Part shown: positions 27,101 to 35,792 of the stretch, piece by piece
Layout of the letters: every line of letters starts with the position of its first letter
Position numbering within the stretch: position 1 is the stretch's first letter
Notes under the pieces: generated by a model
Seen by the model: only the letters and a program-made list of their open reading frames with translations
The model's database searches: none
What the model was told of the DNA's origin: nothing
Origin: Paracoccaceae bacterium
GTDB lineage: Bacteria; Pseudomonadota; Alphaproteobacteria; Rhodobacterales; Rhodobacteraceae
DNA length: 64,000 nt
Direction: 5' to 3'
Assembly (NCBI GenBank): GCA_016744015.1
Contig: JADGFD010000013.1
Coordinates: forward strand, 21,419-85,418
Made by a program: the position numbers and the translations under genes

Positions 27101-28705
27101 CACCTGACTAAAGTTTTGCCTAAAGAAATGGCTCAGCGGGCGGTATTTCTGCGAAAGCACGGCGCTCGGGGTGTCGTCTCCCATCGAGGCCAGCCCTTCT
27201 TTGCCGTCCTCCGCCATCGGGTGCAAAACTCCCTCCAGCTCTTCAAGCGTAAAGCCCGCCGCAATTTGCCGCGTGCGCAAAGCTTCACCGGTAAACAGCG
27301 TCTTCTCGTCATCGCCTTCGTCGATCTTTTCTAAATCAGCAATGTTGCTGGCCCACTCACCAAATGGCCGCGACGCGCTCAGCATGTTTTTAAGTTCGGT
27401 ATCTTTCCAGATTTTGCCTTCGGCCATATCTACCGCCAGCATTTGCCCCGGCCCAAGTGCACCTTTGCGGATGATATTTTTTGATTTCACCGGCACCATG
27501 CCCGCCTCGGAGCCGGCAATCACCATGCCATCATCTGTCACTACATAGCGCATGGGGCGCAACCCGTTACGGTCCAAGCCGGCCACCACCCAGCGGCCAT
27601 CGGTCATGGCAAGGGCTGCGGGGCCGTCCCACGGCTCCATCACCGAGTTGCAATAAGCATACATATCCTGCCACGGCTTCGGAATGGCGGTGGCCATGTT
27701 TGACCAGCTTTCCGGCACCAAAATGGTTTTGGCCATCGGGGCCGAGCGCCCGGCCCGCACCATCATTTCAAACACTGAATCCAGCGCCGCACTGTCAGAG
27801 CTGCCATCCGCCACGATCGGTTTAATGTCTTCCGCCATATCGCCAAAAGCGGCGGAAGCCATGCGAATCTCGTGGGATTTCATCCAGTTAAGGTTACCCT
27901 TAAGCGTGTTAATCTCGCCATTATGGGCCAGCATCCTAAAGGGCTGGGCTAGCCACCATTGCGGGAAGGTGTTGGTTGAATAACGTTGGTGGTAAACCGC
28001 GTAGCTTGAAATAAAGCGCTGATCCTCCAGATCGGGATAAAACACCGAAACCTGCTCCGCCAGCATCATGCCTTTGTAAATAACACTCCGACAAGAGAGC
28101 GAGCAAACGTAAAAACCGTTGATGCCCGCAGCCGCTTTTTCAATCCGGCGGCGGATGATATAAAGCTCGCGCTCAAAAACCTCCTCATCCACGCCTTTGG
28201 AGTTGGAAATCAGAATTTGTTCCACCTCAGGGCGGGTGGCATTGGCCTTTTCCCCTAGGCAGGAAACATCCACCGGCACATGCCGCCAACCATAAATGTA
28301 ATACCCCATGCGCAGCACTTCAGATTCCACAATTGTGCGGCACTTTTCCTGCGCGCCAAAATCAGTGCGGGGCAGAAACACCATGCCCACCGCCAGCAGC
28401 TCGTCACCCGGCTCATGGCCCGTGCGGCGCACTTGGTCCTGGAAAAATTCGACCGGGATTTGCAGCAATATCCCCGCGCCATCACCGGTTTTGCCGTCGG
28501 CATCCACCGCCCCACGGTGCCAAATCGCACTCAGCGCCTTGATCCCGTTTTCCACCACAGCCCGCTTTGGCACGCCGTCGGCGTTCACGACCAGTCCAAC
28601 ACCGCATGCGGCGCGCTCCTCAGCCTCACGATACATGCCGTTCTCGTTCAGCTCCGCCCGAAGCGCTTCTTGCTCTTCCACCCATTGCTGGTCAAATTTA
28701 GTCAT
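24188..28705 (-). CDS. gltB: glutamate synthase large subunit
   Basis: GltB makes glutamate from 2-oxoglutarate and glutamine with electrons passed from GltD. The true start is the ATG at 28705 (MTKFDQQWVEEQEAL), giving 1505 aa; the open frame continues upstream without meaning. A short propeptide precedes the Ntn-type nucleophile Cys34 in AACGVGLV. The central and FMN domains follow, the 3Fe-4S cysteines lie in CIMVRQCQSNTCPVGIC, and the C-terminal GxxGxG beta-helix repeats (GEGCGSNGCEYMTGG-like) close the protein. Last gene of the gltD-GFA-GFA-hyp-gltB block. Confidence 0.97.
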   Translation of the reverse strand: MTKFDQQWVEEQEALRAELNENGMYREAEERAACGVGLVVNADGVPKRAVVENGIKALSAIWHRGAVDADGKTGDGAGILLQIPVEFFQDQVRRTGHEPGDELLAVGMVFLPRTDFGAQEKCRTIVESEVLRMGYYIYGWRHVPVDVSCLGEKANATRPEVEQILISNSKGVDEEVFERELYIIRRRIEKAAAGINGFYVCSLSCRSVIYKGMMLAEQVSVFYPDLEDQRFISSYAVYHQRYSTNTFPQWWLAQPFRMLAHNGEINTLKGNLNWMKSHEIRMASAAFGDMAEDIKPIVADGSSDSAALDSVFEMMVRAGRSAPMAKTILVPESWSNMATAIPKPWQDMYAYCNSVMEPWDGPAALAMTDGRWVVAGLDRNGLRPMRYVVTDDGMVIAGSEAGMVPVKSKNIIRKGALGPGQMLAVDMAEGKIWKDTELKNMLSASRPFGEWASNIADLEKIDEGDDEKTLFTGEALRTRQIAAGFTLEELEGVLHPMAEDGKEGLASMGDDTPSAVLSQKYRPLSHFFRQNFSQVTNPPIDSLREYRVMSLKTRFGNLKNVLDQSSAQTEIVMLDSPFVSNARLKAMMKYFGDSATVIDCTFPVDGNLQEALEGLRQQAEEAVRAGSTHLILTDEHQSAEKVPMPMILANSAVHSWLVRKGLRTFASVNVRSAECLDSQYFAVLIGGGATTVNAYLAEDSITDRVNRGLLDGPLEDAIGRYREAIDQGLLKIMSKMGISVISSYRGGLNFEAVGLSRAMVAEYFPGMMSRISGIGISGIEQKIRAVHAKGWLGGQDTLDIGGFYKLRKSGETHAWQSTNMHLLQEACARNSFDLWKKYSAAMQANPPINLRDLLDFKTKAEPISVDEVESITTIRKRFVTPGMSLGALSPEAHKTLNIAMNRIGAKSNSGEGGEDPAHFHPEPNGDNPSAKIKQVASGRFGVTAEYLNQCEEIEIKVAQGAKPGEGGQLPGIKVNALIARLRHSTEGVTLISPPPHHDIYSIEDLAQLIYDLKQINPRAKICVKLVAQSGVGTIAAGVAKAKADVILIAGHNGGTGASPATSIKYVGLPWEMGLTEAHQVLAMNGLRGRVTLRTDGGLRTGRDIVIAAMMGAEEFGIGTAALIAMGCIMVRQCQSNTCPVGICVQDERLREKFEGTADKVVNLITFYAQEVREVLASIGARSLNDVIGRADLLSQVSRGSEHLDDLDLNPMLISVDEGHDIDYDRNRERQFVPDTLDALILRDAEPFFKDGEKMQLSYAVQNTHRTIGARVSSHIVQRFGMLNELQANHLSVKLSGSAGQSLGAFAVPGLKIEVSGDANDYVGKGLSGGTIVVRPPLTSALVAAENTIIGNTVLYGATDGYLFANGRAGERFCVRNSGAKVVVEGCGSNGCEYMTGGMAVILGPVGDNFGAGMTGGMAYVYDPDGTFETRMNSETVICQTLQSAYWESELVYLIEQHERETGSLLATEMLRNWERIHKHFKQVCPKEMLSRLPQPLIDDVDAQSA

Positions 28706-28719
28706 CTTGTTCTCCAAAC

Positions 28720-29157
28720 TCACGAGCGAGGTAAAACCCCGAGAATTGTCCAATACGCATCGGCTACAGGAAGCTCCCAGAAGCCAGCGTCCCCTTTGCG
28801 CGCCGCATCTTTCCAAATAGTGTAGCCTTCCAGAAAATCGGCGGAAGGCGGCGTGCCGACATTTGCTTGCACGCGCGTGCAATCCGCAAACACCGTTGCG
28901 CCAAATGGTGAATGCCCAACCGTTGGGTATCCGCTGCCCTCAGCACCATAAACTTGAAGGCTGTAGACCGCAGCTAGACCTTCAAAGCCAAGGGTTTCGG
29001 CTATGTCAGTTTCCCCGACCCACGCCATTACATCCGGCATGCCCTCAGTAGACTGGCAAAGCAGTAAATCACCTTTTTCAAACACCTGTGCAGCAGCTGC
29101 ATTTACAGCACTGAAGGTAAGCACAGCTACTCCGGCTAGTATGTGTTTGGTCGCCAT
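28720..29157 (-). CDS. exported protein of unknown function in the glt block
   Basis: A 145-aa protein with a Sec signal (about residues 1-23, VAVLTFSAVNAAAAQ). The mature part has two Cys (LLLCQSTEG and ADCTRVQ) that could form a disulfide. I do not recognise a family. It starts 3 bp after the GFA gene and ends 14 bp before gltB, so it is very likely transcribed with them. Confidence 0.75.
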   Translation of the reverse strand: MATKHILAGVAVLTFSAVNAAAAQVFEKGDLLLCQSTEGMPDVMAWVGETDIAETLGFEGLAAVYSLQVYGAEGSGYPTVGHSPFGATVFADCTRVQANVGTPPSADFLEGYTIWKDAARKGDAGFWELPVADAYWTILGVLPRS

Positions 29158-29160
29158 ATC

Positions 29161-29592
29161 TCACCCTTCCTTCGGGGCATACATGGCAAACACTTCTTCG
29201 CCGGTCATTGTATCGCGTTCACCTTTAAAATCGACCACTTCGGCCTTTTCATCGGTGAATATTTCTCTGACCATTGTCAAACCGCTGGTATCATCCAACA
29301 GGCCGATAGGCATGTGGTAGGTGCCCTGCTCTGGCCCTTCAGCCGTTACCCGATACCACAGCCCCGCCCCGCACTTATCGCACCACGCCCGCTCAGCCCA
29401 ACCAGATGACTGAAGGCCGCGGATATGCTCGGTGCCGGTGAATTTGATAGTATCGGAAGGGATTGTTAGCCCCAGTAAAGCCGACCCTGCCCAACGCTGG
29501 CACATTTTGCAGTGGCAGGTGCCAAATTCAGGGTTCAGGTTTTCCACCTCAAACGCAACAGCACCACAAAGGCATTTTCCGGTTCGGGTCAT
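29161..29592 (-). CDS. GFA-domain zinc-binding protein
   Basis: A 143-aa protein of the GFA (glutathione-dependent formaldehyde-activating-like) family. Zinc ligands are visible as CLCGAVAFEV near the N-terminus, CHCKMCQRW at about 31-39, and CDKCGAGLWYRV at about 72-83. Family members share the Mss4-like fold, but most have no proven enzyme activity. It overlaps a second GFA gene by 4 bp, a tandem paralog pair. Confidence 0.9.
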   Translation of the reverse strand: MTRTGKCLCGAVAFEVENLNPEFGTCHCKMCQRWAGSALLGLTIPSDTIKFTGTEHIRGLQSSGWAERAWCDKCGAGLWYRVTAEGPEQGTYHMPIGLLDDTSGLTMVREIFTDEKAEVVDFKGERDTMTGEEVFAMYAPKEG

Positions 29593-30032
29593 TGGCTTTC
29601 CTCGTCGGTAAATGTCGCCACTATACTTTCCGCCTCGGCGCTGGTCATCTGCGCTACGCCTTCAGGCCGCTCATTGGTGTGGTCTTTATAGTCTGAATAC
29701 ATTTCATCGCTCAGAGCAAGCCCGCTACGGTCATCAAGCAAGCCAACAGGAATGCTGATTTTACCAACATATTGTCCACGGGTTAGCCGCCACCAGATTC
29801 CAGAGCCGCATTTCTTACAAAATGCGCGCTCGGCAAAATCGGTGATTTTAATCACGCCGATATGCGCGCGGCCCTCATATTTGAGATTTTCGCTTGGCAC
29901 GCTTACCCCATTATAAGGCCCGCCCGCCCAGCGTTGGCAGGCATCACAATAGCAAGTAGAAAATGTATCGGCCATATCAGCGGCCTTAAACTTCACCGCC
30001 CCACACAAGCATTGTCCGGTCCGATCAGTCAT
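29589..30032 (-). CDS. GFA-domain zinc-binding protein
   Basis: A 147-aa paralog of the next gene with the same ligand pattern: CLCGAVKFKA, CYCDACQRW and CKKCGSGIWWRL. The two differ by divergence all along their length, so the duplication is old. It overlaps gltD by 4 bp and the second GFA gene by 4 bp, which makes translational coupling likely. Confidence 0.9.
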   Translation of the reverse strand: MTDRTGQCLCGAVKFKAADMADTFSTCYCDACQRWAGGPYNGVSVPSENLKYEGRAHIGVIKITDFAERAFCKKCGSGIWWRLTRGQYVGKISIPVGLLDDRSGLALSDEMYSDYKDHTNERPEGVAQMTSAEAESIVATFTDEESQ

Positions 30033-31456
30033 TGCGCCGCCACCTGTGCTTGCGCGCTCAAATAGGTCGCCATAGCATCCGCCGCATCACGGCCATCCTT
30101 AATGGCCCAAACCACAAGGCTGGCTCCGCGCACGATATCACCCACGGCATAAACGCCGGGGAGGCTTGTGGCGTGGGTTTCGTGCTGCGCGGTTACCGTG
30201 CCCCAATCGGTGGTGTCCAGCTTGGGGGTTTCCCACATTTCCGGCAGGTTTTCGGGGGTAAAGCCCAGCGCGAGAATCACCAGATCAGCGGCTTCGGTAT
30301 AATCGGCATCTTCCACCTCCTCAGGCGCACGGCGGCCAGAAGCATCTGGCGCGCCTAGGCGCATTTTAGCCACCCGCACGCCAGCCACATTGCCTTCACC
30401 GATAAAGGCCTTGGGGGCACGCAACCAGTTGAACTCCACGCCTTCCTCCTCAGCATTCTGCGTTTCCCGCATTGAGCCGGGCATGTTGGCGCGGTCGCGG
30501 CGGTAAAGGCATTTAACGCTCTCGGCCCCCTGCCGAATGGCGGTGCGCACACAGTCCATTGCGGTATCACCCCCGCCAATAACCACAACCTTTTTGCCCT
30601 TGGCATCCAGCGTTTTGGCTTCCACGGGGTCGCCAAAATTAAGGTGGTTAGAAGTAGTGAGGTAATCAAGCGCCTGCACAATGCCGCCAAGACCGGCACC
30701 GGGCGCCTTAAGGCCGCGCTTGTTATAAACACCCGTTGCAATCAGCACCGCATCATGCGTTTCCCGCAATTCCGCAAAGGAAATATCCACGCCGATATTG
30801 CAGTTGGTCACAATCTCCACGCCGCCATCCTCAAGCCGTTTAACGCGGCGCATCACCACGCCTTTTTCAAGCTTAAAACCGGGAATACCATAGGTGAGAA
30901 GCCCACCGGCGCGGTCATTCCGGTCATAAACCGTAACACCGTATCCCTTGCTGCGCAGGCTTTCCGCCGCCGCCAGCCCACCGGGGCCCGCGCCAATAAT
31001 GCCCACGGTCTGGCCAAGATCGGCCCGCGCTTCCAGCGGCTTTACCCAGCCATTTTCCCACGCGGTATCTGTCAAATATTTCTCCACCGCGCCAATAGTC
31101 ACGGTGCCATGTCCTGATTGCTCAATCACGCAGTTCCCTTCACACAGCCGGTCTTGCGGGCAAATGCGGCCACAAATTTCAGGGAAGGTATTGGTGGCTT
31201 GGCTAAGCTCATAAGCCTCCTGCAACCGCCCCGTGGCGGTGCGATTAAGCCAATCAGGGATATTATTATGCAGCGGGCAGTGGTTTTGGCAATAAGGCAC
31301 GCCGCACTGGCTGCACCGGCTGGCCTGCTCTGCGGCCTTATTGGCGGCAAACTCGGCATAGATTTCGTGATAATCCTGCGCGCGCGCGTGCGCATCGCGT
31401 TTCTCAGGCATATCCCGCTCGACATCCACGAATTTTAGCATCGGTTGTTTGGCCAT
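30029..31456 (-). CDS. gltD: glutamate synthase small subunit
   Basis: GltD takes electrons from NADPH through FAD and Fe-S clusters to GltB. The ATG at 31456 (MAKQPMLKFVDVERD) gives 475 aa, the usual length. The N-terminal cysteines are in CSQCGVPYCQNHCPLHNNIPDW and CGRICPQDRLCEGNCV. FAD site: GIIGAGPGGLAAAESL. NADPH site: VVVIGGGDTAMDCVRTA. C-terminal GVYAVGDIVRGASLVVWAI is the second FAD motif. It is the first gene of the five-gene block. Confidence 0.97.
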   Translation of the reverse strand: MAKQPMLKFVDVERDMPEKRDAHARAQDYHEIYAEFAANKAAEQASRCSQCGVPYCQNHCPLHNNIPDWLNRTATGRLQEAYELSQATNTFPEICGRICPQDRLCEGNCVIEQSGHGTVTIGAVEKYLTDTAWENGWVKPLEARADLGQTVGIIGAGPGGLAAAESLRSKGYGVTVYDRNDRAGGLLTYGIPGFKLEKGVVMRRVKRLEDGGVEIVTNCNIGVDISFAELRETHDAVLIATGVYNKRGLKAPGAGLGGIVQALDYLTTSNHLNFGDPVEAKTLDAKGKKVVVIGGGDTAMDCVRTAIRQGAESVKCLYRRDRANMPGSMRETQNAEEEGVEFNWLRAPKAFIGEGNVAGVRVAKMRLGAPDASGRRAPEEVEDADYTEAADLVILALGFTPENLPEMWETPKLDTTDWGTVTAQHETHATSLPGVYAVGDIVRGASLVVWAIKDGRDAADAMATYLSAQAQVAAQ

Positions 31457-31669
31457 TTTCTGCTCCCGCCCTGCACTGAACGCCCTTCTTACAGACCTAT
31501 TGCCAACATTAAAAGGCATAAATGCTTACCTATTTTTGGATATTTTTAGAAATGCGTGAATTCCTTGCATTTATTGCGTAAATTTAGGTAAGTCTCCGGA
31601 CTCATTATTGCCCATGACAAGCAAAACCTCACAAGATATACCCAGTAAAACCCTGAGAAAGCCGATAAT
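31457..31669. other. gltD-uppP divergent intergenic region
   Basis: It separates two divergent transcripts. CTTACCTA at 31525-31532 is matched by TAGGTAAG at 31585-31592, an 8-bp inverted repeat with a 52-bp spacer, which could be paired regulator sites. No ORF. Confidence 0.4.
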
Positions 31670-32473
31670 ATGAATATGCTACACCTCCTGCTCCTCGCCA
31701 TCATTCAGGGTATCACCGAATTTTTGCCGGTTTCCTCCTCTGGCCACCTGATATTGCTACCTCAACTATTGGGGGAAGCAGACCAAGGCGTTTTACTGGA
31801 TGTTGCCGTGCATGTGGGCACACTTGGCGCGGTTATGCTCTATTTCTGGCGAGATGTGGCGCGGCTAATGGTGGGGCTGGGGCATGTGGCCACCGGCCGG
31901 TTTGCCACCCCGCAGGCGCGGCTGTTTTTGCTACTGAGCTTTGCCACCCTTCCCGTGGTCATCGCAGGGTTTGCGCTAAAGCAACTCGGCGCAATGGACG
32001 CCATGCGCAGCATAAAGGTCATCGGCTGGACAATGCTTATTTTTGGCATTGCGCTCTATATTGCTGACCGTAAAGGCCCGCAAACCAAACAGGCCGACGG
32101 CTGGACTTGGCAAGACGCGCTCAAAATGGGGCTGGCGCAAGCCATCGCCCTCATCCCCGGCACCTCACGCTCGGGCATCACCATAACAGCGGCGCGCGCA
32201 CTTGGTTATACCCGCTCTGAGGGCGCGCGCCTAGCAATGCTAATGTCTGTGCCTACCATCATGGCCTCGGGCTTGCTTCTAGGCGTAGATGTGGCAGCGG
32301 CTGGAGACTGGAGCTTGCTAAAGGAAGCCAGCATAGCCGCCGTGCTTGCCTTCGCTGCGGCCCTGCTGGCGCTCACTCTTATGATGCGCCTCCTAAAGAG
32401 CACCAGCTTCACGCCTTATGTGATTTACCGAATCGGCCTCGGCGCACTGTTGCTCTGGATAGCCTATAGCTAG
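31670..32473 (+). CDS. uppP: undecaprenyl-diphosphatase
   Basis: UppP (BacA) removes a phosphate from undecaprenyl pyrophosphate to recycle the lipid carrier for peptidoglycan and other cell-wall polymers. The 267-aa membrane protein has two signatures: GITEFLPVSSSGHLIL (residues about 14-29) and the PGTSRSGITITAARALG motif (about 163-180) with the catalytic Ser and Arg. About eight membrane segments follow the usual pattern. Its stop overlaps the convergent NDUFA9-like gene by 4 bp. Confidence 0.96.
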   Translation: MNMLHLLLLAIIQGITEFLPVSSSGHLILLPQLLGEADQGVLLDVAVHVGTLGAVMLYFWRDVARLMVGLGHVATGRFATPQARLFLLLSFATLPVVIAGFALKQLGAMDAMRSIKVIGWTMLIFGIALYIADRKGPQTKQADGWTWQDALKMGLAQAIALIPGTSRSGITITAARALGYTRSEGARLAMLMSVPTIMASGLLLGVDVAAAGDWSLLKEASIAAVLAFAAALLALTLMMRLLKSTSFTPYVIYRIGLGALLLWIAYS

Positions 32474-33453
32474 CCGCGTAGATTCTTGGCGGAGGTTGTA
32501 AGGTCGGTATATTGCCCCTGCGGGCGGAAACGGTAAAGGTAGCTATCAAGCACCGCCTCCATGGCCGTAGGATGCACGCCTAGCTCAGCCAGCCCCGGCG
32601 CGCCTTCGCGCACAACATTATCCACTTTCAGTAGTTTCACCTGATCTCGGGTCAACACCAAAGGCACAATGCCAAGGCTCACCTTGTGCCAGATTTCAAT
32701 GAAAAACGCATTTATCCGCGCCATGCCAAACGGGATATTGACGACAAACCGATTGCGCCGGACTACACGCAACAAGCGCTGCATAAGTTCGCGCATAGTT
32801 TCCACATCCGGCCCACCCAACTCATAAACGCCCGGCGCATTTCCAAGAATAGCCGCCTCGGCTGCCGCCGCCACGTCATCCACATAAACCGGCTGCATTT
32901 TGCTTTTAGCCCCCACAATCGGCAGCACTGGAAAGTAGCGGGACATCGTGCCAAACATGTTAAAAAAGCTGTCTTCTGTGCCAAAAATGATCGAAGGCCG
33001 CAAAATAGTGGCCGCAGGGAACTGGCGCAAAACATCAGCCTCACCCTTGGCTTTACTTGCCGCATATTCGCTTTCAGACCCAGCATCCGCCGCCAACGCT
33101 GACAAATGCACCAGCCTGCCCACGCCCGCCTCGGACGCCAGCCGTGCGATCCGCGCCGCGGCCTCACAGTTTACATCATTGAATTTCTGCCGGCTATTTT
33201 CAGCAATAATGCCGACACAGTTCACCACCGCATCCGCGCCTTCAATGGCAGCACGGGTAGAGGCCGTATCGCGCACATTGGTCTGCACCAAAGCCACCTG
33301 CCCAACCTCACCATAAGGCAAAACATGCATCGCCTCGTTGGGCCGCCGCACCGCCACGCGCACCCGCCAGCCCGCCTTAGCCATACGCTGCACAATATAT
33401 CGCCCAACAAAGCCTGAACCGCCAAAGATAGTCACAAGAGGGGGATTGGACAT
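32470..33453 (-). CDS. complex I NDUFA9 subunit-like NAD(P)-binding protein
   Basis: A 327-aa atypical SDR. Rossmann motif VTIFGGSGFVGRYIVQRMAKAG at residues about 7-28, with GADAVVNCVGIIAENSRQKF in the middle; the classical catalytic Tyr-x3-Lys is weakly matched as YAASKAKGE. The family is the NDUFA9-like accessory protein of alphaproteobacterial complex I. Convergent with uppP. Confidence 0.88.
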   Translation of the reverse strand: MSNPPLVTIFGGSGFVGRYIVQRMAKAGWRVRVAVRRPNEAMHVLPYGEVGQVALVQTNVRDTASTRAAIEGADAVVNCVGIIAENSRQKFNDVNCEAAARIARLASEAGVGRLVHLSALAADAGSESEYAASKAKGEADVLRQFPAATILRPSIIFGTEDSFFNMFGTMSRYFPVLPIVGAKSKMQPVYVDDVAAAAEAAILGNAPGVYELGGPDVETMRELMQRLLRVVRRNRFVVNIPFGMARINAFFIEIWHKVSLGIVPLVLTRDQVKLLKVDNVVREGAPGLAELGVHPTAMEAVLDSYLYRFRPQGQYTDLTTSAKNLRG

Positions 33454-33543
33454 GAAAACACTCCGAATAAAACCTACCTACTCATACCGCGCCCCCGCCC
33501 TCCCGACAAGCGAGAATCAAGCCCCACACTCGACCAGTGGGAA

Positions 33544-35259
33544 TTATTTCCGAATTTCCAGAACTTTCCCCGCAATCCCGTTGACACCCCCGCCCCTCGG
33601 GTATATCCCCGCCCCACCAAACACACCTGCCCAGGTGGCGGAATTGGTAGACGCGCTAGCTTCAGGTGCTAGTGTCCTTATGGACGTGGAAGTTCGAGTC
33701 TTCTCCTGGGCACCATTAACTTTTACACCTCCTGAAAGCATACCTAAAGCCTTGAAAGGCAACGCTATTTGGGGTGTTCTAGGTCCATCAATTCGATGGT
33801 ACGAAAATCCACTCGAAAAACCTAATCTCAGGACGATTCTGCGCAGGTTCGCATCGCCGCTTTCCCATATTTTCCAAGGGCTTGAGAGGAACTTTAGGGA
33901 GAGTTCTAGATAATCCTCATACCTCTTCGGTTTTGACGCCTTTTCTGCAAGGTTTTCAGTCATGAGCACCTTCGATTTCTCCAGTTCAGTGATCTTGTTT
34001 TCATAGGCACCGATGACCGCATCGTTGCTGGCCTGCATAATACGCGAGAGCAAGGCTTCGATTTGCGACTCGGCGTCGGCAATCTGACGCTTGGTTGAGC
34101 GCGCAGCATCTTTGGCTTGAGCCATCCGCGCATCCCATGCACGTCGGAACATGGTTTTAGCTAGCACCAAGTATTTAGGACTCGGCTCTAGTGTTTTGAC
34201 AACATCGGCAAACGCGCCTTCAATTCTATCGCGCGGGATAGACTTCCCATAGCTTTCGCAACCTTTGGATTGGCACAGATAATACGGATAGTACTTGGTC
34301 TTCCCCTTTGACCATGAAGACCTCAGATTGCTTCCGCAGTCTCCACAGGTGGCAAAACCGCGAAGTGAGAAGTCTTCACCGATGTCTGCACGTGCGGGCG
34401 CATACCCAGTGGCTTCAAGACGCTTTTGCACCTTCTCAAATGTTGCCATTGAGATCAGAGGTTCGTGCTGGCCTTTCAGCCAGTTCAACTCATACACCTC
34501 ACTACAGATATATCCGACATAGAGAGGATTGGTCAGTAAATCAGTGATCCGCTTGTCCCGCACCTTTCCGTTCTTGTTGTGCGGGTAATCTGGCTTGGAT
34601 TCCAAAAACCGCTTCACTTCCGCCTGTGTTTGGAAACGCCCAATGGCAAATCCTTCAATGGCCTCTCGCACAGTGCTGGAGTGTGGCTCATCTGGCTTCA
34701 GCAATTTACCATGCCCTTTGACGGTCTGATAGCGAAAGCCGACAGGTGCGTTGTGCACCCAGTATCCCAACTGCATACGCGCTTTCATCTTTTGGGCTAC
34801 TTGCCGACCATTTTGCTTGCGCTCTAATGCACCTTGGGCGGCCATGATGGTTTCAATGAACTCACCTTCGGGCGTTTCATCAAACTTGAAATTCAAACAT
34901 TCAATCGTGGCACCGCGCACACGGAACGCTTCACGCAGATCAAGGTGAAACCGCGTATCCCGCGCAAAGCGTTTGAGATCATCAAAGATCACGACAAACT
35001 GCGTATCTGGTTGAGCGTCCAAGAATGACAGCAGCGCCACCATTCCGGGCCTTTTCATGAAATCACCACCGCCCGTGATCGTATCTGGAAATACGGCAGT
35101 GACTTCATGTCCCTGCGATGCCGCAAATTCACGACAACGGGTTTCTTGGCTTTGAAGGCCATGACCATCGGCTTCTTGCGCCCGTGACGACACACGGCAA
35201 TAGATCAGAGCCTGCCTTGGAGTATCGGTATCTGGTTTTGTTAGTCTACTCTGACGCAT
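33544..35259 (-). CDS. serine recombinase (site-specific integrase type)
   Basis: A recombinase of the resolvase/invertase superfamily, starting at the ATG at 35259 with AAGGAG. The N-terminal catalytic domain has the active Ser in YCRVSSRAQEADG (about residue 24) and FDDLKRFARD. Then come a recombinase domain (GYWVHNAPVGFRYQ), a zinc-ribbon-like region (FATCGDCGSNLRSS, CQSKGCESYGKS), and a coiled coil at about 390-470. The last 57 residues (33544-33715) are antisense tRNA-Leu plus upstream DNA and are surely not native: about 514 residues precede them. It is coupled to the upstream gene. Insertion into tRNA-Leu is inferred. Confidence 0.85.
   Translation of the reverse strand: MRQSRLTKPDTDTPRQALIYCRVSSRAQEADGHGLQSQETRCREFAASQGHEVTAVFPDTITGGGDFMKRPGMVALLSFLDAQPDTQFVVIFDDLKRFARDTRFHLDLREAFRVRGATIECLNFKFDETPEGEFIETIMAAQGALERKQNGRQVAQKMKARMQLGYWVHNAPVGFRYQTVKGHGKLLKPDEPHSSTVREAIEGFAIGRFQTQAEVKRFLESKPDYPHNKNGKVRDKRITDLLTNPLYVGYICSEVYELNWLKGQHEPLISMATFEKVQKRLEATGYAPARADIGEDFSLRGFATCGDCGSNLRSSWSKGKTKYYPYYLCQSKGCESYGKSIPRDRIEGAFADVVKTLEPSPKYLVLAKTMFRRAWDARMAQAKDAARSTKRQIADAESQIEALLSRIMQASNDAVIGAYENKITELEKSKVLMTENLAEKASKPKRYEDYLELSLKFLSSPWKIWESGDANLRRIVLRLGFSSGFSYHRIDGPRTPQIALPFKALGMLSGGVKVNGAQEKTRTSTSIRTLAPEASASTNSATWAGVFGGAGIYPRGGGVNGIAGKVLEIRK
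33581..33607 (+). promoter_or_regulatory. likely tRNA-Leu promoter
   Basis: TTGACA at 33581-33586 and TATATC at 33602-33607, 15 bp apart (16 if the -10 is read one base earlier), 21 bp before the tRNA. The spacing is a little short, so this is a probable promoter only. Confidence 0.5.
33629..33715 (+). tRNA. tRNA-Leu (anticodon CAG)
   Basis: An 87-nt class II tRNA. The acceptor arms GCCCAGG and CCTGGGC pair fully, followed by the encoded ACCA. The anticodon loop TTCAGGT gives anticodon CAG, for codon CUG, and there is a long variable arm (TGTCCTTATGGACG). The serine recombinase open frame runs through it on the opposite strand, which marks the 3' part as the likely integration site of that element. 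Confidence 0.95.
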
Positions 35260-35578
35260 GTGGACTCCTTTCACTCGGTCCCTCGCGATGTGGGGCTGAT
35301 GCCTGTTCAAATTCTGATGTTGTATTGTCCAAGTTTAGCACATCTCGTATCGGCACTTCAGCCAAAGAGATGTCTTTTCCACAAACCTGCTGGAGAGGGT
35401 GAACACCAAAGCCGAGATCAACGAAGTTGACGACTATTGACCAAAGTGCCTCGATCAATTCGCGTTTGTCTTCATCCGAGATATCCTCATCTTCGAAGAA
35501 GGGCAGATAGGCATCCCAATCAATCGTCAGACTCGGCGGAGCCGTTTCGGGATTAAACTCTGGGGGAATGTCGGTCAT
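35246..35578 (-). CDS. protein coupled to the serine recombinase, unknown function
   Basis: A 110-aa acidic protein starting at the ATG at 35578 with an AAAGAGAC site; its end overlaps the recombinase start by 14 bp. The composition is rich in Asp and Glu (FFEDEDISDEDKRELIEALWS) with a helical second half. I do not recognise a family. Tight coupling suggests it is part of the recombinase module, perhaps a directionality or accessory factor, but no DNA-binding motif is visible. Confidence 0.7.
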   Translation of the reverse strand: MTDIPPEFNPETAPPSLTIDWDAYLPFFEDEDISDEDKRELIEALWSIVVNFVDLGFGVHPLQQVCGKDISLAEVPIRDVLNLDNTTSEFEQASAPHREGPSERSPHASE

Positions 35579-35792
35579 GGCCTGTCTCTTTCTGCCTCGT
35601 GGCGTTTCTCTGGTTGGGGGTCTCCTTTGTTGCCTCTCACCGCGAGAGAACATAAGTGGAACATCATAGGATAATATTCCCAAGACCCAAAGCTCGAATT
35701 TTCTGGCTTCGAAATCTGGATATCCTAAAATACCGCTGCAATGGCCGTAGGTTGCGGGTAAAATCGGGTAGTTTTGAGGCAAGGATTTTGAT

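Noticed and set aside
33716..33903. Plus-strand ORF spanning tRNA-Leu (33338-33913)
   Set aside because: It translates the tRNA and antisense recombinase.
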